Shown: positions 1 through 7,046, counted from the first letter of the stretch. The stretch is 21,399 nt of DNA from Phycisphaerales bacterium (GCA_011055475.1 DSDH01000076.1:1-21399); one strand, 5' to 3'. The notes: generated by a model from the sequence alone, not told the origin. Made by a program: numbers and translations.

Positions 1-741
1 AAGAAGCACGGCGGGCGGAATCACCACGGCCGGACCACCGTGCGGTTCCGCGGGGGCGGCGCGCGGCGGATCTACCGGATCATCGACTTCAAGCGCAACA
101 AGGACGGTATCCCCGCCAAGGTGGCCACCATTGAGTACGATCCCAACCGCAACTGCTTCATCTCGCTGCTGCACTACGTCGACGGGGAGAAGCGCTACAT
201 CCTCTCGCCCGAGGGGCTGAAGGTGGGCGACATGGTCGAGAGCGGCCAGGTGGTCGAGCCGAAGGTGGGTAACGCCATGCCGCTGGCGTCGATTCCGGTG
301 GGCGTGGAGGTGCACAATATCGAGATGCGACCGGGCCAGGGCGGCAAGCTGGTCCGATCAGCCGGGGGCGTGGCGCGGCTGATGGCCCGGGAGGGCGACT
401 GGGCCACGATCGTGCTGCCCAGCGGTGAGATGCGCATGGTCCGCAAGGAATGCCGCGCGACGATCGGACAATTGAGCAACAGCGACTATCAGAACATCAA
501 CCTGGGCAAGGCGGGTCGCAAGCGGCACATGGGGCGTCGGCCCCACGTGCGTGGCAAGGCGATGAACCCCGTGGCGCATCCCATGGGCGGCGGCGAGGGC
601 CGCAGCAACGGCGGGCGGCATCCGTGCTCGCCGACGGGCGTCCTGGCCAAGGGCGGAAAGACCCGAAATCCGCGGAATCCGAGCAACAAGTGGATCATCC
701 GTCGCCGCAAGAACAAGCGCAGCGGGCAACTGGTGCTCTAA
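1..741 (+). CDS. rplB: 50S ribosomal protein L2 (5' truncated by window edge)
   Basis: L2 is a primary 23S rRNA-binding protein near the peptidyl-transferase centre. The reading frame is open from base 1 and begins with KKHGGRNHHGRTT, which aligns to about residue 40 of typical L2, so the N-terminus lies outside the window. An internal GTG at 40 is not the true start. Conserved blocks are visible: YRIIDFKRNKDGIPA, YDPNRN, RYILSPEGLK, VHNIEMRPGQGG, and the C-terminal MNPVAHPMGGGEGR followed by the basic tail IIRRRKNKR. In that C-terminal loop the residue before the conserved His is Ala rather than the Asp of E. coli, and the HPH motif reads HPM. It is followed after 42 nt by rpsS, the usual S10-operon order. 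The identity is certain; the gene is incomplete only because of the window edge. Confidence 0.97.
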   Translation, partial: KKHGGRNHHGRTTVRFRGGGARRIYRIIDFKRNKDGIPAKVATIEYDPNRNCFISLLHYVDGEKRYILSPEGLKVGDMVESGQVVEPKVGNAMPLASIPVGVEVHNIEMRPGQGGKLVRSAGGVARLMAREGDWATIVLPSGEMRMVRKECRATIGQLSNSDYQNINLGKAGRKRHMGRRPHVRGKAMNPVAHPMGGGEGRSNGGRHPCSPTGVLAKGGKTRNPRNPSNKWIIRRRKNKRSGQLVL

Positions 742-783
742 GCGGGGTGTGGCGACGACGTCGAGGGAAGCTGAAGGGACAGG

Positions 784-1056
784 ATGGGACGATCTCAACG
801 AAAAGGGCCTTACGTCGACGAGAAGCTTTATCTGAAGGTGATGAAGCAGACCGAGACGGGCGCGCGCGACCCGATCAAGACCTGGGCCAGAAGCTGCACG
901 ATTATTCCGGAATTCGTCGGCTTCACCTTCATGGTGCACAATGGGAAGATGTTCAACCGGGTTTTTGTCACGGAGGACATGGTCGGGCACAAGCTCGGGG
1001 AGTTCTCGTTGACGCGGACGTTCAAGGGACACGCGGGCGGCAAGCGGACGCGCTGA
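784..1056 (+). CDS. rpsS: 30S ribosomal protein S19
   Basis: S19 binds the head of the 30S subunit, close to S13 and the A-site tRNA. The 90-residue product has the family's usual length and hallmarks: the MGRSQRKGPYVDEKL start, the central RSCTIIPEFVGFTFMVHNGK block, VTEDMVGHKLGEF, and the C-terminal TRTFKGHAGGK. The ATG at 784 follows a purine-rich stretch (GAAGGGACAGG) that can serve as ribosome binding site. It lies 42 nt after rplB and 44 nt before rplV, as in the classical S10 operon. Nothing is odd about the protein itself. Confidence 0.97.
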   Translation: MGRSQRKGPYVDEKLYLKVMKQTETGARDPIKTWARSCTIIPEFVGFTFMVHNGKMFNRVFVTEDMVGHKLGEFSLTRTFKGHAGGKRTR

Positions 1057-1100
1057 GGCGCCGGGTGCCGAGTTCGGGCATGGAACCATAGGATAGATGT

Positions 1101-1649
1101 ATGCTGTGCGTTGAAAAATTCAACCGGTTTTGCGAGCAGCGAGCTATCGGCGCCGACCAGTTGGCCGGTCACCTGGCCCGGGGCGGACTTCGGGCGCAGG
1201 ACGCGGCGCGGGCGATCCGCAATTGGCGGCAACGACGATTCTCTCCGATGCCGACGACGGAAGACGTTGAACGTCTGGCCGGCGCGCTGGGCGTGGAGGC
1301 CAATGATATTTCGGAGTGGCGGGCGGCCTATCGGTACGCCCCGTCCTCGCCGCGGAAGGCGCGCCTGGTGACGGAATTGGTGGCCGGACAGAACGTTCAG
1401 GACGCCCTGGACATGCTCAAGTTCGAGCACCGTCGGGCCGCCTCGTTCGTGCGCAAGGTCCTGGAGAGCGCCATCGCCAACGCCAACGAGGCCGCGGCGG
1501 ACGTGGAGAACCTGTACATCCTGGAGATCCGCGTGGATGGCGCGGGCCGCCGGATCGGCACAAAGGGCTGGCGGGCCAAGGACCGAGGCCGAGCCCATCC
1601 GATTCGCAAGGAGGCCAGTCATATCCACGTGCGGTTGACCGAGGAATAG
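1101..1649 (+). CDS. rplV: 50S ribosomal protein L22 with N-terminal helix-turn-helix-like extension
   Basis: L22 contacts all domains of 23S rRNA and lines the nascent-peptide exit tunnel. The 182-residue product is far longer than the usual ~110-120. Residues ~73-182 are a normal L22: AYRYAPSSPRKARLV at the start, a central HRRAASFVRKVLESAIANA stretch, and the conserved GRAHPIRKEASHIHV near the end. Residues ~5-72 are extra. They read like an XRE/Cro-type helix-turn-helix: FCEQRAIGADQLAGHLA, then AIRNWRQRRFSPMPTTEDVERL, then AGALGVEANDI. An AGGA at 1090-1093 sits 7 nt before the ATG at 1101, so the extension is probably translated. An internal start near 1320 would be needed for a normal-length L22, and no start codon with a good ribosome binding site is evident there. 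The L22 identity is certain; the HTH reading rests on pattern recognition only. Confidence 0.93.
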   Translation: MLCVEKFNRFCEQRAIGADQLAGHLARGGLRAQDAARAIRNWRQRRFSPMPTTEDVERLAGALGVEANDISEWRAAYRYAPSSPRKARLVTELVAGQNVQDALDMLKFEHRRAASFVRKVLESAIANANEAAADVENLYILEIRVDGAGRRIGTKGWRAKDRGRAHPIRKEASHIHVRLTEE

Positions 1650-1692
1650 GGCCGCGGGAGGACGAACGGAACACGTTCTAGAGCAGGGTTTT

Positions 1693-2511
1693 ATGGGCCA
1701 GAAAACATCGCCAATTGGGTTTAGAACGGGCATCACGCTACCGTGGCAGAGCACGTGGTTCGCGCCGAAGGCTAACTACGGCGAGTTCCTGATGGAAGAT
1801 TGGAGGATCCGCAAGTTCATCGACGAGCGGTTCAACCGGCAGCCACCGTACTCGGCCGTCTCGAAGGTGGAGATCGCACGGACCCGCAACGAGGTGAAGG
1901 TGACGCTGCACACGGGCCGGCCGGGCATGGTCATCGGTCCCCGTGGAGCGGAGGTCGAGACCCTCAAGACGCAACTGGAGGAGTTGGTCGACCGCAAGAT
2001 CAGCGTGAACGTCGTGGAGATCAAGGAGCCGGCCCTCGACGCAACGCTTATGGCCGAGAATATCGCCCAGCAACTGGTCAAGCGGGCCTCCTACCGGCGG
2101 ACTATGAAAATGGCCTGTGAGAACGCGATGAACGCCGGCGCCAAGGGGGTGAAGGTGATTTGTTCGGGGCGTCTGGCCGGTGCGGAGATCGCGCGAACCG
2201 AGACGCAGAAGATGGGCAGCATCCCGCTGCATACGCTGGATGCCGACGTGGACTACGGTCTGGCGGTCGCGCGGACGACCTATGGGACGATCGGCGTGAA
2301 GGTCTGGATCTACCGCGGCAAGTTCGGTGAAGAACCGGTGGCGCCCGGGCGCGGTACGCGACGTCCGCGGGCACGGCGGCCGGCCGGACCGCGAACCGGT
2401 CGGACGGGCGGACCTCGCACACGAGGCGAGACCTCGGATCGGGGCGCTCCGGCGGCGCCGGCAGCCGGTGAGGGAACCGGCGCCTCGAACCAGGCGGCGC
2501 AAGAGAACTGA
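1693..2511 (+). CDS. rpsC: 30S ribosomal protein S3 with Arg/Gly/Pro-rich C-terminal tail
   Basis: S3 lies in the 30S head at the mRNA entry channel and has helicase-associated roles there. The 272-residue product starts MGQKTSPIGFR, a typical S3 start. It has a type-II KH domain with the GMVIGPRGAEVE loop around residues 75-90. The C-terminal S3 domain follows, with CSGRLAGAEIARTE and a LDADVDYGLAVARTTYGTIGVKVWIYRG block at about 175-210. After GKFGEEP the protein continues for about 55 residues of low-complexity sequence rich in Arg, Gly, Pro, Thr and Ala, with repeated RTG/PRTR units. Most bacterial S3 proteins are 210-235 residues. Neighbours are rplV (43 nt upstream) and rplP (22 nt downstream). 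Confidence 0.96.
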   Translation: MGQKTSPIGFRTGITLPWQSTWFAPKANYGEFLMEDWRIRKFIDERFNRQPPYSAVSKVEIARTRNEVKVTLHTGRPGMVIGPRGAEVETLKTQLEELVDRKISVNVVEIKEPALDATLMAENIAQQLVKRASYRRTMKMACENAMNAGAKGVKVICSGRLAGAEIARTETQKMGSIPLHTLDADVDYGLAVARTTYGTIGVKVWIYRGKFGEEPVAPGRGTRRPRARRPAGPRTGRTGGPRTRGETSDRGAPAAPAAGEGTGASNQAAQEN

Positions 2512-2533
2512 GCGGGTGACAAGGGTTTGAACC

Positions 2534-2953
2534 ATGGCATTGATGCCGAAGCGAGTCAAGTACCGCAAACAGCAGCGCGGGCGAATGCGCGGCAACGCGT
2601 GTCGTAAGAACTTCGTCGCGTTCGGGGAGTACGGTCTGCAGACCCTCGAGAGCCACTGGATCACGGGGCGGCAGATCGAGGCGGGCCGTGTGGCGGCTAC
2701 GCACTTCCTGCGGCGCGAGGGCAAGGTGTACATCCGGATCTTCCCGGACCACAGCTACTCCGCCAAGCCGCTGGAGACGCGGATGGGCAAGGGCAAGGCG
2801 GAGGTGGCCGGGTGGGTCGCGCGGGTCAAGCCGGGGACGGTGTTGTTTGAGATCAGCGGCGTGCCCGAGGAGACGGCCAAGACCGCCCTGCTGCGGGTGG
2901 CCCACAAGATGCCGGTGCGGTGCCGGCTCGTGACGCGCAGGCATTCGTTGTAG
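2534..2953 (+). CDS. rplP: 50S ribosomal protein L16
   Basis: L16 sits near the A-site of the large subunit and helps position aminoacyl-tRNA. The 139 residues match the family length. Clear marks are the MPKRVKYRKQQRGRMRG start, FGEYGLQTLESHWITGRQIEAGR, the basic RREGKVYIRIFPD segment with KPLETRMGKGKAEVAGWVARVKPG, and a C-terminal segment ending AHKMPVRCRLVTR. Translation can begin at Met 2534 (MALMPKR) or at Met 2543, which would give MPKR directly; the first is kept because an AAGGGTTTG stretch lies just upstream. rpmC follows after 10 nt. Confidence 0.97.
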   Translation: MALMPKRVKYRKQQRGRMRGNACRKNFVAFGEYGLQTLESHWITGRQIEAGRVAATHFLRREGKVYIRIFPDHSYSAKPLETRMGKGKAEVAGWVARVKPGTVLFEISGVPEETAKTALLRVAHKMPVRCRLVTRRHSL

Positions 2954-2963
2954 TGAGGCGAAG

Positions 2964-3161
2964 ATGAAGGCTTCCGAAATCCGAGAGCTGCGCGACGATG
3001 AGCTGGTCCTGCGGCTGGAGGAGCTGGAACGGCGGTTGTTTGAGATCCGGGCCCAGTCGGTCACGGAGAAGATCGCGGACAGTTGCGCGCGACGGAACGT
3101 GCGACGGGACATCGCGCGGATCAAGACGGTCATGAAAGAACGACAGGTGCACAGCCGGTAG
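2964..3161 (+). CDS. rpmC: 50S ribosomal protein L29
   Basis: L29 is a small two-helix protein at the tunnel exit, next to L23, where factors that handle nascent chains dock. The 65-residue product has the typical MKASEIRELRDDEL start, a middle LEELERRLFEIRAQ helix, and the ending NVRRDIARIKTVMKER, where RRxIARxKT is the family signature. The start is preceded by GTGAGGCGAAG, with the AGG/GAAG purines acting as ribosome binding site. It is packed between rplP (10 nt) and rpsQ (6 nt), in the usual spc-proximal order. Confidence 0.95.
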   Translation: MKASEIRELRDDELVLRLEELERRLFEIRAQSVTEKIADSCARRNVRRDIARIKTVMKERQVHSR

Positions 3162-3167
3162 GAACCG

Positions 3168-3431
3168 ATGGACGAGTCGAAACGGAAGAACGTCAGGCGT
3201 GCGGTGGTCGTCAGCAAGAGCGGCGATAAGAGCATCACCGTGCAGATCGACTATAAAGTCAAGCATCCCCGGTACGGCAAGTACATGAAGCACCGGACGA
3301 GGCTGGGGGTGCACGACGAACAAAACGTGGCGGGCGTGGGCGATATCGTGGAGATCTGCGCGTGTCGGCCGATCAGTAAACGCAAGAGTTGGCGCCTCGT
3401 GAACGTGGTGACCAAGGCAGTGATTGAGTAA
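3168..3431 (+). CDS. rpsQ: 30S ribosomal protein S17
   Basis: S17 is an OB-fold protein and a primary binder of 16S rRNA in the 30S body. The 87 residues match the family: RKNVRRAVVVSKSGDKSITVQ near the N-terminus, then KHPRYGKYMKHRTRLGVHDEQN, VGDIVEICACRPISKRKSWRLV, and a short C-terminus. The VGD-IVEI-CRPISK-KSWRLV pattern is the diagnostic part. The ATG at 3168 starts 6 nt after the rpmC stop, so the ribosome binding site (GTAGGAACCG) overlaps the end of rpmC and suggests coupled translation. Confidence 0.96.
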   Translation: MDESKRKNVRRAVVVSKSGDKSITVQIDYKVKHPRYGKYMKHRTRLGVHDEQNVAGVGDIVEICACRPISKRKSWRLVNVVTKAVIE

Positions 3432-3443
3432 GGGAACGGCCCG

Positions 3444-3833
3444 GTGATTCAGCAAGAGAGCATGTTGGACATCGCCGACAACAGCGGCGTGAAAACGGCA
3501 CAGTGCATTAAGGTGTTGGGCCGCAGCAGCAGCCGCAAGGGCAAGTGCACCCGCCCGACCGCCGGCGTGGGCGACATCGTGTGCGTCGCCATCAAGAAGC
3601 GGTTGCCGACGTGTCAATTAAACGACAAGAAGGTGCACAAGGCGGTCATCATCCGGACGAAGTTTCCGGTGCGTCGGGCGGACGGCAGCTACGTGCGCTT
3701 CGACAGCAACGCGGCCGTCATGATCGACAACGACCGTAACCCGATCGGGACGCGCATCTTCGGCGCCGTCGCGCGGGAGTTGCGGGAGAAGAGCTTCATG
3801 AAGATCATCTCCCTGGCCGGTGAGGTGGTTTGA
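3444..3833 (+). CDS. rplN: 50S ribosomal protein L14 (GTG start)
   Basis: L14 is a five-stranded barrel protein at the subunit interface that contributes to intersubunit bridges. It begins with GTG at 3444 (MIQQESMLDIADNSGVK), the exact conserved L14 start, preceded by AAGGGAACGG. Other family blocks are CIKVLGRS, GVGDIV, KAVIIRTK, VRRADGSYVRFDSNAAV and PIGTRIFGAVARELR, then the end FMKIISLAGEVV. At 129 residues it is about 6 longer than the E. coli protein (123). The surplus sits in the loop after CIKVLGRS (SSRKGKCTRPTAGVGD replaces a shorter loop) and contains an extra Cys. Gaps are 12 nt before and 29 nt after. Confidence 0.96.
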   Translation: MIQQESMLDIADNSGVKTAQCIKVLGRSSSRKGKCTRPTAGVGDIVCVAIKKRLPTCQLNDKKVHKAVIIRTKFPVRRADGSYVRFDSNAAVMIDNDRNPIGTRIFGAVARELREKSFMKIISLAGEVV

Positions 3834-3862
3834 GAGGCCGGGCGAAGCGCGGGGCGAAGACC

Positions 3863-4201
3863 ATGGCACGACATATCACAAAGGGCATGATGGTTCAGAT
3901 CATTGCCGGCGAGCACGCCGGCAAGACCGGTGAGGTGATGAAGGTGCTGGTGTCCAAAAACCGGGTGCTCGTCAAAGGGGTGAACCTGGTGCACAAGCAC
4001 GTGCGTCCGTCGCAGCAGAATCCGCACGGCGGACGGATTCGGGTCGAGCGTCCGATTCATTTGAGCAACGTGCAGCCGTTGGATGAGTCCGGCCACGGCG
4101 CACGGGTGCGATTCGTGGTGGAAAAGGGCGAGAAGCGCCGCGTGACGGCCGACGGACACAAGGTGTCGGTCGTGGCCCATGCGAAGGGCGGGAAGAAGTA
4201 A
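3863..4201 (+). CDS. rplX: 50S ribosomal protein L24
   Basis: L24 is a KOW-motif protein that starts large-subunit assembly by binding the 5' end of 23S rRNA. The chosen ATG at 3863 gives 112 residues, MARHITKGMMVQIIAGEHAGKTGEV..., with the KOW motif (VQIIAGEHAGKTGEVMKVL) at residues ~11-29 as the family requires. VNLVHKHVRPS and a GGRIRVERPIHLSNVQ stretch follow. A longer reading from 3830 overlaps the rplN stop and adds 11 unsupported residues, so it was not used. The ribosome binding site is weak (GGGGCGAAGACC). The C-terminus is Lys-rich (AKGGKK). Confidence 0.95.
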   Translation: MARHITKGMMVQIIAGEHAGKTGEVMKVLVSKNRVLVKGVNLVHKHVRPSQQNPHGGRIRVERPIHLSNVQPLDESGHGARVRFVVEKGEKRRVTADGHKVSVVAHAKGGKK

Positions 4202-4244
4202 CCCCGCGCGGCGGACAGACGGCGGACAGAGACGGGATGAAATA

Positions 4245-4784
4245 ATGTCGCGGTTGAAAGACCTTTACAAATCGAAGATCGTGCCGGCGTTGATGGAGCG
4301 TTTCGGGTACCACAGCCTCATGGCCGTTCCCCGGATGGAAAAGGTCGTGGTGTCGATGGGCGTGGGACGGGCGGTGCAGGATAAGAAGATCTTGGATACC
4401 GCGTTCGAGGACCTGATGCAGATCGTCGGTCAGCGTCCGGTGATCTGTGCCGCGAAGCGGAGCGTGTCGAACTTCAAGGTTCGAGCCGGCGACAAGACGG
4501 GTCTGAAGGTGACCCTCCGCAAAGAGCGGATGTACGAATTCATGGATCGGCTGATCAATCTGGCGATTCCGCGGGTCAAGGACTTCCGTGGGTTGAGCCC
4601 GAACGCGTTTGACGGCCGGGGCGACTACTCGATGGGCCTCGGTGAGCAGAGCGTGTTCCCGGAGGTGGACCCCGCGCGGATCGTGAATACGCAGGGGATG
4701 AATATTACGTTTGTGACGACGGCCAAGACCGATGAGGAAGGGCGCGAGTTGCTGCGCCTCTTCGGCATGCCGTTTCGGGAGTAA
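4245..4784 (+). CDS. rplE: 50S ribosomal protein L5
   Basis: L5 binds 5S rRNA in the central protuberance and contacts P-site tRNA and S13. The ATG at 4245 gives exactly 179 residues, the normal length. It starts MSRLKDLYKSKIVPALMERFGY. Family blocks present are VPRMEKVVVSMGVG, an AKRSVSNFKVRAGDKTG stretch, LRKERMYEFMDRLINLAIPRVKDFRG, DGRGDYSMGLGEQSVFPE and GMNITFVTTAKTDEEGRELL. A start at 4179 would overlap rplX and add 22 residues without homology, so it is rejected. The gap to rpsN is 43 nt. Confidence 0.97.
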   Translation: MSRLKDLYKSKIVPALMERFGYHSLMAVPRMEKVVVSMGVGRAVQDKKILDTAFEDLMQIVGQRPVICAAKRSVSNFKVRAGDKTGLKVTLRKERMYEFMDRLINLAIPRVKDFRGLSPNAFDGRGDYSMGLGEQSVFPEVDPARIVNTQGMNITFVTTAKTDEEGRELLRLFGMPFRE

Positions 4785-4827
4785 GGATCGGGCGGTCCCG
4801 TCGGGGCGCTCGCAGCGGAGAGTCTGA

Positions 4828-5013
4828 ATGTCGACGACAGCACTGGAAAACAAGGCACGCAAGAAGCCCAAGTACCGCAGCCGGGCATATACGCGGTGCC
4901 AGATTTGCGGTCGCGCCCGGGCGGTCTACCGCAAGTTTCAGGTGTGCCGGATCTGCTTCCGGACGATGGCGAACGCCGGGCAGATCCCCGGGGTCAAGAA
5001 GGCCAGTTGGTAA
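4828..5013 (+). CDS. rpsN: 30S ribosomal protein S14, zinc-binding type
   Basis: S14 is in the 30S head near S3, S10 and S19. The 61-residue length and the two CxxC pairs (C24-C27 and C40-C43) identify the short, zinc-binding (C+) form rather than the ~100-residue zinc-free form. The core reads RAYTRCQICGRARAVYRKF, then VCRICFRTMANAGQIPGVKKASW, which matches the family to the end. It lies between rplE and rpsH, the usual spc position. No zinc-independent paralogue is present in the window. Confidence 0.97.
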   Translation: MSTTALENKARKKPKYRSRAYTRCQICGRARAVYRKFQVCRICFRTMANAGQIPGVKKASW

Positions 5014-5067
5014 CACGAGCAAACGGGCGACGCCGGGGACGGGTCGCCGTGTGGAGAAGAGACGACG

Positions 5068-5466
5068 ATGAGCTTGAGTGATCCGATCGCAGACATGCTG
5101 ACGCGGATACGCAACGCCGGTCGGGCGGGCATGAAGCAGGTGAACGTCCGCTCGTCGAAGGTCTGCCAGGGCATTGCGCGTGTCCTGAAGGACGAAGGCT
5201 ATATCCAGGATTTCGACGTGATCGACGACGCCCGCCAAGGGGTGATCCGCATTACCCTGAAGCGCGGACGCGGCGGTGAGCCCGCGATCACCGAGATTCG
5301 GCGGATCAGCAAGCCGGGCTGCCGGGTGTACCGGGGATGCGAGGCCCTGGATCCCGTGCTGGGCGGGCTGGGTATCACGATCGTGTCGACGAGTCGGGGC
5401 GTGGTCAGCGACAGACAGTGTCGCCGTGAGAATATCGGCGGCGAGATTCTTTGTACGGTGAGCTGA
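5068..5466 (+). CDS. rpsH: 30S ribosomal protein S8
   Basis: S8 is a primary 16S rRNA-binding protein and, in E. coli, the translational repressor of the spc operon. The 132 residues begin MSLSDPIADMLTRIRNAGRAG, the canonical start. The RNA-binding C-terminal half has GEPAITEIRRISKPGCRVY, GLGITIVSTSRGVVSD and the signature end IGGEILCTVS. A purine-rich GAAGAGACGACG precedes the ATG. rplF starts 1 nt after the stop, which implies translational coupling. Whether S8 regulates this operon cannot be judged from sequence alone. Confidence 0.97.
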   Translation: MSLSDPIADMLTRIRNAGRAGMKQVNVRSSKVCQGIARVLKDEGYIQDFDVIDDARQGVIRITLKRGRGGEPAITEIRRISKPGCRVYRGCEALDPVLGGLGITIVSTSRGVVSDRQCRRENIGGEILCTVS

Positions 5467-5467
5467 G

Positions 5468-6040
5468 ATGAGCCGGATAGGAAAAAAACCGATTGCGATC
5501 CCGGCGGGCGTGAAGGTCGAGTTGAAGGGCCGACGGGTGCACGTCAGCGGGCCCAAGGGCACGCTCGAACTGGACTGTCACCCCGCGATAGACGTCACGG
5601 TCGACGGCGGTCAGGTGACGGTGGCCAATCCACGCCCCCGCGCGCGGGCCTGTCGGGCCCTGCACGGCACCATGCGGGCCCTGGTGCAGAACATGGTTAC
5701 CGGCGTGAGCACGGGGTTCTCGCGGACCCTGGAGATCTACGGCACGGGATACAACGTCAAGGAGCAGGGCGGGCAGTTGGTCTTGAACGTGGGCTACAGT
5801 CATCCGGTCTCGATCCCTGTCCCCAAGTCCGTCAAGGTCGAGATCAAGACGCCGGCGACGCGGGGCAACGACGTGCCGGCGGTGTTCACGTGCTCGGGAC
5901 CCGACCGTCAGGTGCTGGGGCAGTTCCTCGCCAACGTGCGAAAGGTGCGGCCCCCGGAGCCCTACCAGGGCAAGGGGATTCGTTACGCCGATGAGACGGT
6001 GCGTCGCAAGGTCGGTAAGGCCTTCTCCTCGGGCGGATAG
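5468..6040 (+). CDS. rplF: 50S ribosomal protein L6
   Basis: L6 lies beside the sarcin-ricin loop and the factor-binding site of the 50S subunit. The 190 residues start MSRIGKKPIAIPAGVKVE and contain the duplicated L6 fold: LKGRRVHVSGPKGTLEL in the first half, SRTLEIYGTGYNVKEQGG in the second. The family signature PEPYQGKGIRYADE with a VRRKVGK tail closes the protein. It is about 10 residues longer than usual (177-180), mostly in the middle. It begins 1 nt after the rpsH stop. A 75-nt gap precedes the chosen rplR start. Confidence 0.96.
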   Translation: MSRIGKKPIAIPAGVKVELKGRRVHVSGPKGTLELDCHPAIDVTVDGGQVTVANPRPRARACRALHGTMRALVQNMVTGVSTGFSRTLEIYGTGYNVKEQGGQLVLNVGYSHPVSIPVPKSVKVEIKTPATRGNDVPAVFTCSGPDRQVLGQFLANVRKVRPPEPYQGKGIRYADETVRRKVGKAFSSGG

Positions 6041-6115
6041 TCGTAGCGGAACCAGACGACCCGGCAAGCCGGGGCGGTGGCACAGAGAGACAAACGAACG
6101 GAACGGGATACAGCG

Positions 6116-6481
6116 ATGCGGTGGGAGCGGATTCAAAAGGCCAGGGAGCGGCGGGACTGGCGGTCACGACGGAAGGTGTTCGGCACGGCCGAGCGGCCTC
6201 GGCTGACGGTCTTTCGGTCGAGCCGGCATATTTACGCCCAGGTCATCGACGACGTGGCCGGTGTCACGCTGGCGGCGGCCAGCACCCGTGGACGGACGCT
6301 GCGCGATCAGGTCGCCCGCGGGGGCAACAAGCAGGCCGCCGAGATGGTGGGCACGGCCCTGGCCAAGGAGGCCTTGGGGGTCGGCATCAAGTGCGTGTGT
6401 TTCGATCGGAACGGGTACCGGTATCACGGGCGCGTCAGGGCCCTGGCTGAAGCCGCACGCAAGGCCGGACTGGTGTTTTGA
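6116..6481 (+). CDS. rplR: 50S ribosomal protein L18
   Basis: L18 binds 5S rRNA together with L5 and anchors it in the central protuberance. From the ATG at 6116 the product is 121 residues, the normal length, starting MRWERIQKARERRDWRSRRK. Marks include GTAERPRLTVFRSSRHIYAQVIDD, ASTRGRTLRDQ, NKQAAEMVGTALAKEAL, VCFDRNGYRYHGRVRALAEAARKAGLVF. An in-frame GTG at 6077 would add 13 residues (MAQRDKRTERDTA). The start at 6116 is preferred on length, with GGGA about 8 nt upstream, but the longer form cannot be excluded. Confidence 0.94.
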   Translation: MRWERIQKARERRDWRSRRKVFGTAERPRLTVFRSSRHIYAQVIDDVAGVTLAAASTRGRTLRDQVARGGNKQAAEMVGTALAKEALGVGIKCVCFDRNGYRYHGRVRALAEAARKAGLVF

Positions 6482-6520
6482 CGACCGAGAGCCGCGTTCG
6501 ACGCAGGATGGAGACGTAAA

Positions 6521-7039
6521 TTGGCGGAAGAATTGACTCGCAACGAAACACCGACCGAAGTGCCTCTTGAGGACACCGTGGTCAAGGTCTACCGGTGCTC
6601 GAAGGTGGTCAAGGGCGGCCGGCGGTTCAGCTTTGCCGCGCTGGTCGTGGCCGGCGACCGCAACGGCACCGTGGGAATCGGCTACGGCAAGGCCAACGAG
6701 GTGCCCCCGGCCGTCGAGAAGGGCGTCAAGGAGGCCAAGAAGAATCTGCACCGGATTCCCCTGGTGGACGGGACCCTCCCCCACGCGGTGGAGGGGCGAT
6801 GCCGGGCGACGCGGGTTCGCCTGGTGCCGGCCGGGGCGGGTACGGGCGTCATCGCCGGATCGAGTGCCCGTGCGGTGTTGGAGTATGCCGGCGTGCGAAA
6901 CGTGTTGACCAAGATCTACGGCAGCACCAGCGCCAAGAACGTGGTCAAGGCCGTCCTCGACGGGCTGCTGCAACTGCGGGATAAGGCGACGGTGGAGGCG
7001 TTGCGTGGGGTCGAAGTCGACGTTGAAAAGAGGTGGTGA
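6521..7039 (+). CDS. rpsE: 30S ribosomal protein S5 (TTG start)
   Basis: S5 lies at the mRNA entry and central-pseudoknot region and affects decoding accuracy. The reading begins with TTG at 6521 (MAEELTRNETPTEV), with GGATGGAG 8 nt upstream as ribosome binding site; no better in-frame start exists. The dsRNA-binding-type N-terminal domain is seen in YRCSKVVKGGRRFSFAALVV, GDRNGTVGIGYGKANEVPPAVEKGVKEAKK. The C-terminal domain is seen in LVPAGAGTGVIAGSSARAVLEYAGVRNVLTKIYGSTSAKNVVKA. Length is 172 residues, normal. rplO follows 7 nt later with no rpmD in between. Confidence 0.97.
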   Translation: MAEELTRNETPTEVPLEDTVVKVYRCSKVVKGGRRFSFAALVVAGDRNGTVGIGYGKANEVPPAVEKGVKEAKKNLHRIPLVDGTLPHAVEGRCRATRVRLVPAGAGTGVIAGSSARAVLEYAGVRNVLTKIYGSTSAKNVVKAVLDGLLQLRDKATVEALRGVEVDVEKRW

Positions 7040-7046
7040 GTCGACC

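Noticed and set aside
4179..4244. Upstream in-frame start for rplE
   Set aside because: It overlaps rplX and would add 22 residues without L5 homology; the ATG at 4245 gives the normal 179 residues.
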